A stretch of 64,000 nt of DNA from Trema orientale (taxonomy: Eukaryota; Streptophyta; Magnoliopsida; Rosales; Cannabaceae), in the NCBI GenBank assembly GCA_002914845.1, contig JXTC01000115.1:319802-383801 (forward strand), read 5' to 3'. The notes under the pieces are model-generated. The model did not search any database, had not been told where the DNA came from, and saw nothing but the letters and a program-made list of their open reading frames with translations. The number at the start of each line of letters is the position of its first letter. The stretch's first letter is position 1. Position numbers and translations under genes: made by a program. Below are positions 46,531 to 56,569 of the stretch, piece after piece.

Positions 46531-47863
46531 TATAAACTATAATTTGATTGAGTTGACTACGTTGTCAATTTTCTTTTGTGACTATTAGTATTTTGAATCT
46601 TTTTTTTCTCTTTGGGGGAGGGGGGCTGGGGGAATTTTACATGTATAGTAATATTTTTAACTAGAATGATTTTTTTATGATTGTTTTGAAACATGACTTT
46701 TTCATTAATGTCATCTTATTCTGTAACAGGCTTACATTATTTTATTTTACCATTAACTTATGACTTTTATTGTACAAATCAATAGTTATAGAATATCTAA
46801 CCTGACCACATAACAATATGACATTACTAGAAAAGTCACTTCAATCGAAAATACTTCTAATCAATTCTATTTTCTTTTTTCTCTCTCCAAATGATATAGT
46901 AAATAGGGTATTAACTTTTAAATTTGACTAAAAAATTTATTGAATACAACCGTATGTAGTATGGTTTGACATAACTTAATTGCACTTCACAAAATTAAAT
47001 CCTAGGGGAGGCATACTTATGATTTTTTTAAATTTTGCGTAATGCATAATATAACTTTATAAAAATGTTAGATATAAAATCTAAATTATCAAAAATCCAG
47101 TGAGTGCACATGCCCCGGACTCTACATAGTTTTCCTGGTCTCTACATAGTTTTTCATGTGCTATTCACGTTGATTCCAAATATACTTTAAATGCTGTTAC
47201 GTGTTTGAAATCAAAGTTTGCAAATTATTTGTCCATGTTGCTAATGTTCAAAGGGTTTGTTAACTAGTTTGGCATAGGCTTTAGAAATTGGCTTTTAGTT
47301 TCCTAAGGCCTAGAGCAAAATTTGAACTTTTTTAGTTGTTCGGATGAAATATTGAAGAGTTTTTATCCGTTGAAAACTCTTCCAAATAAAGTCAAACTCA
47401 TGTGACTGGTTGTAAAACATGCAAAATTGCTTTAGAGTGAAAACGAAACTTTCTTATTTCCGTATTTTTATTCTTAGTGACAAAATAAAATCTCATTTAT
47501 ATCATCAAGATCTCTTTTTAAATTATACAATCTGAATAATAGCATAAATGAAAAATATGATTTTTGTACTTTTTTTTTCTTCTTATGGATAAATGTATGT
47601 CTAAATGTTATCTCAAACATACAAATTTGAAGTCGTTATGAATACCATGACATAAACATTTATTTAGGCAAAAAAATAATAAATAAGTGAAAAAAGTGTG
47701 ACACCATTTTCAAATTACTTGAAACATATCGACTTGCCCCAATAACTAATAGTTTCGAAGATTATCTCGGACACATCCACCAATAATTTCATCTCCATCG
47801 AAACTAGATAAGCAGTTATCAAAATACACTGTATTGCGCATATAAATACCTGATAGAAACTAA
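46531..47863. other. Intergenic, nothing recognised
   Basis: AT-rich DNA with one G-rich patch at 46613-46632. No gene, promoter or transposon end supported. Confidence 0.4.
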
Positions 47864-48514
47864 GGCTTTGTTTGGTTAGAGTGATGGGTGGAAATATGGA
47901 GAAGAGTAGAAGGAGAGAAAAAAAAATTATCTAGCAATAAAGATGAAATGGGGGAGATAAGAGGTGGAGAGTTGTATCTTCCTCCAAGAATGAAACAAAA
48001 AGGCTATGATTTCAAGATTAGATAATGCTAAATGCACTCTCTTTTGTATTTTCTTTTATATTATAGAGTCTTATTGCTTAACATGTAGATTTCTTATTGA
48101 TTGGTGCTTAATATGTAGATTCCTTATTGATTGGTTATATTATTGTAATATGAAACCAAATAGTAGAATCCAAATGTTAAGAAGTGAGGCCGAAATAGTA
48201 TAAATACATATAGTATTCTTCTCTTAGAGCATCTCCAATGGGAGTGCTATAAGTCATGCTAATGTTATATTTAACATACTTTTTAGCATTGTCCCAAAAA
48301 TGCATCTCCAATAGTATGTCATATTTGATATAATTTTTAGCATATATTAAATGTTGTGTTAAATATAACATTAAGAATAATATAAGTCAAATTTTAACAT
48401 GTGTATAAATTTACAATATTGCCATCATATAATGTGTTTAAATTTACAATCTTACCACTAGCATATATTTGCATTTATGATATTTGCATTATAGCATGGT
48501 TAAAATTTACAATA

Positions 48515-48572
48515 TGATCACTATTATTATTATTATTATTTTTTTTTAGTGGAAAATGTGATCACCATTATT
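48515..48572. repeat. Imperfect 14-bp direct repeats around a T-rich insert
   Basis: TGATCACTATTATT at 48515-48528 and TGATCACCATTATT at 48559-48572 enclose ATT repeats, poly(T) and AGTGGAAAATG. This resembles the tail-only insertions elsewhere in the window but is less perfect, so microsatellite expansion is equally possible. Confidence 0.4.
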
Positions 48573-48861
48573 TTGAAATCTAAAATACGTAAACATTTCA
48601 CAATGTGGCCAAAGTTGATATGTTTAAACTTTTTTTTTTCTTTTATCTAAATTTTATTTACAATTTTATCTTCACTAAGTTTTTAAAAATTAGAACTCCC
48701 ATTCACTACTTTGCTATTCATATATTTTATAAAATAAAGAACATTATTCAAACACTTTACGGGTGTAACACATCTTTTATGATTAATAATTAGATAACAA
48801 AACAAGAAAATTTCATAGTAGAAAACATGTATTTTGTAAATAAAAAATATTTAAATATAAA

Positions 48862-50380
48862 TATCTACGCTCAAAATATACTAGCGGCTATCACAGTATA
48901 GATTAAAGTGTCGATCCCATAAAGAAGTAAATCAACAATAAAAAGGTAAAAAAAAATGAAAAAAAATTGAAAATAAAAATTAACTAAGCAATAAATTAAA
49001 ATAATCACAAAAATATAAATAAAAAATACTAATATGAGAAAAACAAGGCTTCAATATTCACTTAATTATTCGTTTAACTGTTAAAAACTTTGATTCTTAT
49101 TTATAACTCAATTATATATTTCACATCCCAAACACATAACCAGAAAATATAGGATTTAAGAACAAATATTAATCTAATATATTCAATATGAGAAATTCTT
49201 GCAATTAAGACCAAAATAATTTATCTTACTAGTTATCTAAGATCGACAATATATCACAGTGACAATACAGCAATAAAAGATCAAGTAATAAAACAAATAT
49301 AATTATAATCTAATTTAAATCACCACATAAAGAAAGCATTGAATTTAAATGAGAAACTAGAAAATAATATATTGAAACTAAAAATATTGAAGAATTTAAC
49401 AAACCAAATATATAATCGTGAGAGTGCCAAAATGAGGATCCCAAATTGCACTACATAACTAAGATCATCTCTCTAGTCTATCTAAAAAACTAGTGTAACC
49501 TCGTACTATCTCACACACTCTAAAAGTGAAATTTTCTCTCTCTCAAAATTAGTGTGTTTTTTTCTCCTCACGTTCTAGCTATTTATAGCTAAGTTTGGAG
49601 TGTTGTACAAGTCTCCACATTTCTAAAGTTACAATCTGATTGATCATATGACGTATTAATCTCCCACAATTCCATCTTTCTTCCATTCTCTCTCTTCTTT
49701 TTTCTTAACGTTTCTGAGGCTTGGGGTGTCATCTGGTGTGGCAAAATTCAGTGAGCGCAGCACGAAACTTACATCTCATTGGGGGTTTAAAAAGTTTGAC
49801 TTAAATTGAAAATGTGGCAAGTGGTAACTCGAAGAATAAACGAGCGTACGATGGATTGAATACACAGGAACAGACACTCTGGACTCATCCTGCGGCTGCT
49901 GACGTCGGTGGTCCCCCGCTGTCCAGCTCCACTTCACTTGCCATTTTTTTCGCGTGAACTGCATGCGCATGTCTGATGCTTCCTGAGATCAAAATGACAG
50001 CTGAGATCGGGAGTTTCCTTCATAGCCCACTCGTGCATCTGGCTTCTTATTTTCTCTTTTTTTTATTTTTTTTTCTTTTTATCTAAATCAAAATAAAACA
50101 AATTAAAACCAAATCATATTCAAAATTAAACACAAACGTAAATCAAATCTTAAATCTAATTAAAAGTATAATCCAAATTTAATTAAATCAAACTAAATTA
50201 TCCTAAACTAACCTAAGTCAAATTAAATACCTAAAATTAATAAAATTTAAGTAAATTAAATCTAAATACTTAAAAATAAAATAACCTAAATTACTTTAAA
50301 AATTACACTAAAGATATTGAAAAACACACTAAATATATAAATAAAATAATATAAATAACTATGTTTTCATAGAGTTATCA
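48862..50380 (-). mobile_element. LTR-like repeat, reverse copy of the 4.9 kb family
   Basis: Read leftwards it starts TGATAACTCTATG and includes a TATA box (TATAAATAGCTAGAACG near 49585) and a late block GGGATCGACACTTTAATC typical of plant gypsy LTR ends. Flanks ACAAA (right) and ATAAA (left, 48857-48861) could be a 5-bp target duplication with one change. No coding region. Related to 4875-6218. Confidence 0.55.
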
Positions 50381-50726
50381 ACAAAATAACATTGTTTTTA
50401 GCATGCATGCATTAGAGTAAAATCTAAAAAGTATGCTAAATTTATCATGTCATGCTAAATTTAAGTTTAGACTTTTTTTTAGCATGACTACATTAAAAAT
50501 GGTTTTAGGGTTTTATCTTTTAAAAATGTAGCAAATATATTTTATTATTAAAACTCGTAATATTACCATCGGTAGATAGTAATTTTACAACTAAATATAT
50601 TTATTCATCATTTTAATTCTCGTTCCCAACTTACCAAACAACAAGAAGGAGAGTTGTTATCATTTTCATCCGTCCTACTATATCACTTTTTTTCGAGTTC
50701 ATACATCCCTCCTACCAAACAAAATA

Positions 50727-52320
50727 TATTGTAAGTAATGTAAGTCTTTCTAACTTGTTGAAACTATGTTGGTCAATTCACATCTCGACCGAAGATAGCA
50801 TTGGGGCTCTTTGGCTGGCACCATACTAATGTTCTTAATTTTATTTATTTTTTCTTTGAAAGAAATTTTATTTTTTTCAAGCTAATGAGAATGCTTAATT
50901 GCGTAGTTTCATCTAGCCGAAAGTAGATGCCGAATTTTTACCACAATGAAAACGTTAACTCAATGTATTTTTAAAAAATTAACGTGGAACGCGATAACTC
51001 GAATTTTTTTTTTCCTTTTAAGTACCGGAACAAACATTATAAAAGAATGTCATGTTAAAAATTAAGTTCGTAACAAGTAACCAAAAAGGGGCCGGTCACA
51101 AGTAAAAAGGAGCTGGCTACTACATATTAAAAATAGCCAGACAAGATTAATTCGAATAATTCTATGCTCGTCCACATAGTTTGGCCTTAAATAACGAATT
51201 CTCATATCGAAATCCTACACTTATTTTATTAGCTATTCCCTTAACTATAAATAATCAGGGCGAAATCGTATTTGTTCGTTTGAAAAAATAAAAATAAAAA
51301 AAATCATCAAATCCAAGCTCAAACTTGCGCAGAGCTATTAATTTGTTTGAACTGTTTAACCTTGGGGGTCGTGATCTAATCTTTATGCTCAAATGGAAGT
51401 CTTTTTCTTTTAATAAATTAATTTGTACGTCAGTCAAACCCAATACGCAGGGAAAGCTTGCAATTAAAGCTATAATCCCACTTGCATTCAACCTTAAACC
51501 GCTTTAACTCCCTTTATTTATTTATTAATTTTTTTCGGATGAACTCCCTTTATTTTTTGTTGCTTGAGACGACTCTTGATTTATCAAGATGTGGACACTC
51601 ACTTTTAATCTTGTCCAAGATTTCGCCTTTATCCACACAGAAGAACAACACCAGCTCTTTATAATCTTCCATTGCCGCTTTATTAGCCGAATTTGTAGAA
51701 CTAATAAAATAAAGAAAAGGCATCAGGCACAATCATTAAGCCATCTCTTCCGCCATTATTTGCTATTATTATTATTTCTTATTATTATTATTATTATTTT
51801 AATTTTTCCGTAAAACATGGAACGATAATTTTTTGTACACCAATTATTTTTTACGAGTAATGCTTTATTACTGTGAGACTAAGATGACACTTTAAGTCAA
51901 ATACTCAAATCCAATCTACTTGTTATAATCTCACACTAATAAGTTACATTTCATGTGGTGTTTGTATACTTTAAGGTGTATTAAATAATAATTATTTTTT
52001 ACATCTTACTCAATTAGAGTAATTACAGAATAACAATAATTGGTCTCTCAGTAATATTTTTATTCAGGTAATAAAGCAAAATCTAATTGGAAGGATAGAG
52101 GGGAAAAAAAAAAAAGAAAAAGAACTGGATAAATGATTTGACCCGAAAGACCAGTTGGTGTTAAATGTTAAACTAATAGAGGTGCAACCCCCTCTTAAAT
52201 TTACATGTCTCACAGTTTTATTAATATATGATCATGCTTCTTAAACCTATGATATTATTGATAGTCAAAACATCAATCGATGTTATTTAATAGTAGTAAT
52301 GTGCTGTTTAGCCATTCATA
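50727..52320. other. Intergenic, nothing recognised
   Basis: Only short frames and simple repeats (ATT at 51770-51800). Two overlapping 60-78 codon frames near 51255-51732 show no family resemblance. Confidence 0.4.
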
Positions 52321-52759
52321 CTAAGATCACATCTAATGCATTATGCTAAAAAAAAAATGTACTAATGCCAAATTTAATATGACATGTCAAATTTAGAATA
52401 CACTTTTTGAATTTTGCTGTAATACATACATGCTAAAAAAATGTTATTTTGTATTTCAAACATTAGTTTTAAGTATAAAATATTTTTTTATTATTAAATC
52501 TTCTTATTTTATCATCCAATTATTTATCATAAAAATTAACTCCATCTACCAATTTACAATTATTCATATTCTACATAAATAAACAAACTGGTCAACGTAC
52601 AAAAATTATAAATAAAATTACTGATTTACAATTAGTAAGGATAACACGTACTAAAAATTATATCATATATAGCATATTATTAGAGAGCTCTTTTTTTAAT
52701 TAAATGCTAAAATTTAGTATTGACATGATATTTAGTATGTCTATTAAAAATACTCTTAG
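52321..52759. mobile_element. MITE-like repeat of the CTAAGAGCATCTCYAATG family, copy 3
   Basis: The ends CTAAGATCACATCTAATGC and inverted CTAAGAGTATTTTTAATAG enclose 439 bp with ATGCTAAA motifs near both ends. ATA is present on both sides and may be a 3-bp target duplication. This is the cleanest of the three copies. Confidence 0.65.
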
Positions 52760-53950
52760 ATAAACGATCTCTAATTATTTAGAATATCACTCTCGCATTT
52801 ATTTATTTATTTTTCTCGAAATATCTCTTTTAGTGCATAAAAGGTAAAATATAATCTTTTCCGCTCCATTGTTTCTTATTCTTTATCTATTTCCATTTCC
52901 TTTTTAACTCATTTCTATTACTGATTAGTAAGCGTGCCGTATGTGTGATATTCCATTCACCTTTGGCATTTTTCCCGAAACAACCAACTCACCTCTCTTT
53001 ATTTTACTGACATTTTCCGATTGCGCAAAGATTCAGTCACCTCTTTATAATTTTATCCATTGTTTAACGTAGAGTGATGCTCGTTTCACGCGTCGTAGGC
53101 CTGCGTGCAGTCACTTAGCCGTAGCCTGTTTAGGCGTTTCTTTGCTATTACATGTAGTGCACGCGCTGAAAGAAAGCGTCGTTGAGGAACCGCAGTTTTG
53201 GTAATTTTGGAGGATTCAATCCTTGGTACGTGCCAGTTTGGCAGCCTTGGCCTTGGACTAAGTCTCAAAATTCTTCACTCATTAAAGCCAAAACCAAACT
53301 AAACAACAAAATAGGAGCTCCATTTCCGTCTTATTAGTTATTCCCAATTTGGTTTTTCTTTTTTTTTTTTTAACTCTTATATTAATATACACTGCCTTTT
53401 TTTATCCAAAAAATATATATACACTGTTTTTTTTTTAATATACTCTGACCTAAGGTCTAATCTAATGACACACATGATATATATACAATGTATACATAGC
53501 AATACAATAATGTATTATTGATTTTAATCACCTGTAATTATTGAAGTAAAGCTTCATTGTATACATAAATGCCTAAAAAACGCATGTCACATGATTGTAT
53601 ATATGTTGTGTGTATCCTAATGTTATTTTTTCTTTCCATGAACTCCTAAACAATCAAATTTTGGCAAGGATATAGAATGATCATTGATTCTGATCACTTT
53701 TTTACTCTCAAAAGATTTCCTTACCAGTTTTTAAACTATGAAATTTTTATCTTCTCGTAAATATTTCTAAAAAACGCTAAATTATGTACTAATTGAGCTA
53801 CTGATTCAAAATTTATTGGACTGAGGACCATATTGTTTAAAAAATTATTACAAAGAATTTCAGGCTGAAATTCGTAAACTTATGCCATAGAGGGTTATAA
53901 ACCTCCTAATTTAGACTCTCTGAGCTCTCTTTTCAAAGTAATAGAACTAA
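52760..53950. other. Intergenic with a GC-richer island
   Basis: About 53060-53290 is markedly richer in GC and CpG than its surroundings (CGCGTCGTAGGCC, CACGCGCTG, GCGTCGTTGAGG). It could be an old exon or promoter, but no frame is recognisable. The rest is AT-rich. Confidence 0.45.
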
Positions 53951-54150
53951 TCCTGAGATAACTTTTAAAAAAGAATTTTGTAGAATATATTTTTAATAAA
54001 ATAATTAAGTAGAATATAAAAATTTGCTATTCTGGTGCCAACACTCTCACAGGCTCACAGAGGTCCCGTGATTCAGCTGGCAATTAAATCCGTACCCAAA
54101 AACCCATTACCACAAAATCCTTTTGGCTTCAAAGTTGGAATCTGAATCGT

Positions 54151-54160
54151 GCCACGTGGC
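54151..54160. promoter_or_regulatory. G-box/ABRE palindrome, also in copy B at 55444-55453
   Basis: GCCACGTGGC is a perfect 10-bp palindrome with the ACGT core bound by bZIP and bHLH factors. It sits in a GC-richer 200-bp block that looks like a promoter, yet no gene follows on either strand within the duplicated unit. Confidence 0.5.
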
Positions 54161-54564
54161 AATCTCCTACGGTTTCAGCAGCATAACTGTCATCTGTCCT
54201 AATCGTACCACCGCATTCCCGCCATATCCCTCCGTCTTAACGGCAGTTCCCATCAATTCAATCCTCAACGTGACGGCGCCGTTAATTAAATCTCATATTA
54301 TTTAAGTAATAATATCACTTTAATACACCGTAGTTTGATTCTTTGTTTGATTTGTATTTTCTGTTTAAATTATTATCAATAATGACTCATAAATTTGAAA
54401 TCTGTTATAAATTTATATCCTACAAGTAATTTAGAGTAATTAATTTACCATGATAATTTAGTAAACTTATGTTCGAATCAATTTTTATATAATTTATTTT
54501 CAATTTTTTAAATAATGTCTTGATAAATTAATTGATCTAAATTTATATAAGAGTATAATTTTAT

Positions 54565-54736
54565 GGGCGCATTTACAGTAGGGGCGCCCCTACGTAGGAC
54601 CCTGTCTATTCACCGTTGGATGAGAATCTGTATATAAATAGATTCTCCACAGACTCCCGTTATTCTCCACAGATTCCCATCCAACGGTAATTAAGGCATG
54701 ACCCTACGTAGAGACGCCCCTACTGTAGCCATTCCC
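54565..54736. mobile_element. Mutator-like MITE family A, copy 2 (172 bp) with a paralogous empty site
   Basis: The 9-bp flanks are TAATTTTAT (54556-54564) and TAAATTTAT (54737-54745), one mismatch apart. Copy B of the duplication shows the uninterrupted site TATAAATTTATAAC at about 55846-55859. The termini GGGCGCATTTACAGTAGGGG and inverted GGGAATGGCTACAGTAGGGG pair across the whole element, so it forms a near-perfect hairpin around CCGTTGGATGAGAATCTG and its inverse. Confidence 0.93.
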
Positions 54737-55242
54737 TAAATTTATAACAGATTTTAAATTTAATAGTCATAATAACCAAAATAAAAAGCTCAAATTGAAA
54801 AAATGATAAAAGTGATTTTATCCCTTTATTAAATAGGTTCCCCAATTCTGACGGCGTTTGCAAGGACAAAAAAGGAGCCCCGGACCCAAAACCAAATCCT
54901 CAATCGGATTTGATAAATTTCCCGCCAAAAGAAAAATCATTCTTTTATTTTGTGTTTTTCCTTTCATTTTTAAGTGCATAAATATTGGTAGATGTTTTTG
55001 GTTTAGGCAGTTAATATAAGAAAAATACAAAAGAGGAGGGTGTGGGGACAGTACGTACCGATCTGCCGAAAAGGACAGCACCGTTAGTCAAAATAGCGGG
55101 AAATGTTTTCGTCTGTTTTTAAAAATAGGCAAACCCATATATATTTTTTATTTTTTCTTAAAAAACGAAAATCCAGTTGATTACATGTGAAGGACTAAAT
55201 ACTTATTTACAATTTTTTTCTCAGTTTTTGAATTTTGTTTTT

Positions 55243-55243
55243 N
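55243..55243. other. Single unresolved base exactly at the duplication junction
   Basis: One N separates copy A from copy B. A one-base gap placed at the boundary of two near-identical segments is what an assembler may leave when it joins overlapping or allelic contigs. Confidence 0.9.
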
Positions 55244-56352
55244 TCCTGAGATAACTTTTAAAAAAGAATTTTGTAGAATATATTTTTAATAAAATAATTA
55301 AGTAGAATATAAAAATTTGCTATTCTGGTGCCAACACTGTCACAGGCTCACAGAGGTCCCGTGATTCAGCTGGTAATTAAATCCGTACCCAAAAACCCAT
55401 CACCACAAAATCCTTTTGGCTTCAAAATTGGAATCTGAATCGTGCCACGTGGCAATTCCTACGGTTTCAGCAGCATAACTGTCATCTGTCCTGATCGTAC
55501 CACCGCATTCCCACCATATCCCTCCGTCTTAACGGCAGTTCCCATCAATTCAATCCTCAACGTGACGGCGCCGTTAATTAAATCTCATATTATTTAAGTG
55601 ATAATATCACTTTAATACACCATATTTTGATACTTTGTTTGATTTGTATTTTCTGTTTAAATTATTATCAATAATAACTCATAAATTTGAAATTTGTTAT
55701 AAATTTATATCCTACAAGTAATTTAGAGTAATTAATTTACCATGATAATTTAGTAAACTCATGTTCGAATCAATTTTTATATAATTTATTTTCAATTTTT
55801 TAAATAATATCTTGATAAATTAATTGATCTAAATTTATATAAGAGTATAAATTTATAACAGATTTTAAATTTAATAGTCATAATAACCAAAATAAAGAGC
55901 ACAAATTGAAAAAATAATAAAAGTGATTTTATCCCTTTATTAAATAGGTTCCCCAATTCTGACGGCGTTTGCAAGGACAAAAAAGGAGCCCCGGACCCAA
56001 AACCAAATCCTCAATCGGATTTGATAAATTTCCCGCCAAAAGAAAAATCATTCTTTTATTTTGTGTTTTTCCTTTCATTTTTAAGTGCATAAATATTGGT
56101 AGATGTTTTTGGTTTAGGCAGTTAATATAAGAAAAATACAAAAGAGGAGGGTGTGGGGACAGTACGTACCGATCTGCCGAAAGGACAGCACCGTTAGTCA
56201 AAATAGCGGGAAATGTTTTCGTCTGTTTTTAAAAATAGGCAAACCCATATATATTTTTTATTTTTTCTTAAAAAACGAAAATCCAGTTGATTACATGTGA
56301 AGGACTAAATACTTATTTACAATTTTTTTCTCAGTTTTTGAATTTTGTTTTT
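55244..56352. repeat. Tandem duplication, copy B (lacks the MITE)
   Basis: 1109 bp in the same orientation as copy A. Examples of differences are CACTGTCACAGG for CACTCTCACAGG, CCCATCACC for CCCATTACC, and GGCAATTCCTAC for GGCAATCTCCTAC. The minus-strand frame at 55929-56201 is the copy of that at 54818-55081, with a shifted start caused by one A fewer. Confidence 0.95.
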
Positions 56353-56388
56353 GAATTTTGTTTTTTCAAAGTCAAGATATTTTTGAGT

Positions 56389-56560
56389 GGGGATGGCTAC
56401 GGTAGGGGCGTTCCTATGTAGGGTCATGCTTTAATTATCGTTGGATGGGAATCTGTGGGGAATAACGAGAATCTGTAGAGAATCTATTTATATACAGATT
56501 CCCATCCAACGGTGAATAGACAGGGTCCTACGTAGGGGCGCCCCTACTGTAGACGCGCCC
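56389..56560. mobile_element. Mutator-like MITE family A, copy 3 (172 bp, TSD TTTTTGAGT)
   Basis: A perfect TTTTTGAGT occurs at 56380-56388 and 56561-56569. The ends are GGGGATGGCTACGGTAGGGG and inverted GGGCGCGTCTACAGTAGGGG. It has the same length as copy 2 and nearly identical arms, including TAGGGTCATGC on one side and TAGGACCCTGTC on the other, but lies in the opposite orientation. It sits only 36 bp after copy B ends. Confidence 0.93.
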
Positions 56561-56569
56561 TTTTTGAGT

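Larger units (their letters stand above)
48223..50510. mobile_element. MITE-like repeat of the CTAAGAGCATCTCYAATG family, copy 2, split by an LTR
   Basis: Begins CTTAGAGCATCTCCAATG and ends with the inverse of CCCTAAAACCATTTTTAATG. Inner phrases TGTTAAATATAACATTAA and GCATGCTAAATTTATCATG match copies 1 and 3. The first 70 bp are partly repeated (GCATCTCCAATAG at about 48302). Interrupted by the LTR-like insertion at 48862. Confidence 0.55.
47864..50726. mobile_element. Outer element of a transposon nest (TTTGTTTGGT termini)
   Basis: The left GGCTTTGTTTGGTTAGAGTGATG pairs imperfectly with the inverse of CATCCCTCCTACCAAACAAAATA on the right. This is the generic end of hAT- or Harbinger-like non-autonomous elements. 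Most of its length is later insertions: a MITE (about 48223-50510) that in turn holds an LTR-like repeat. Target duplication unclear. Confidence 0.45.
53951..55242. repeat. Tandem duplication, copy A (contains a MITE)
   Basis: Begins TCCTGAGATAACTTTTAAAA and ends TTTTTGAATTTTGTTTTT, immediately followed by an N at 55243 and then copy B from the same start. It differs from B by scattered single-base changes and by the 172-bp MITE at 54565-54736 plus its 9-bp duplication. It contains a G-box (54151), a GC-rich CGTGACGGCGCCGTTAAT block near 54270, and an 87-codon minus-strand frame at 54818-55081. Confidence 0.95.

Noticed and set aside
54818-56201. Pair of similar 87-90 codon minus-strand frames
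   Set aside because: They are alike only because they lie in the two copies of the duplicated segment. Their amino-acid sequence shows no recognised motif, and one base changes the start.
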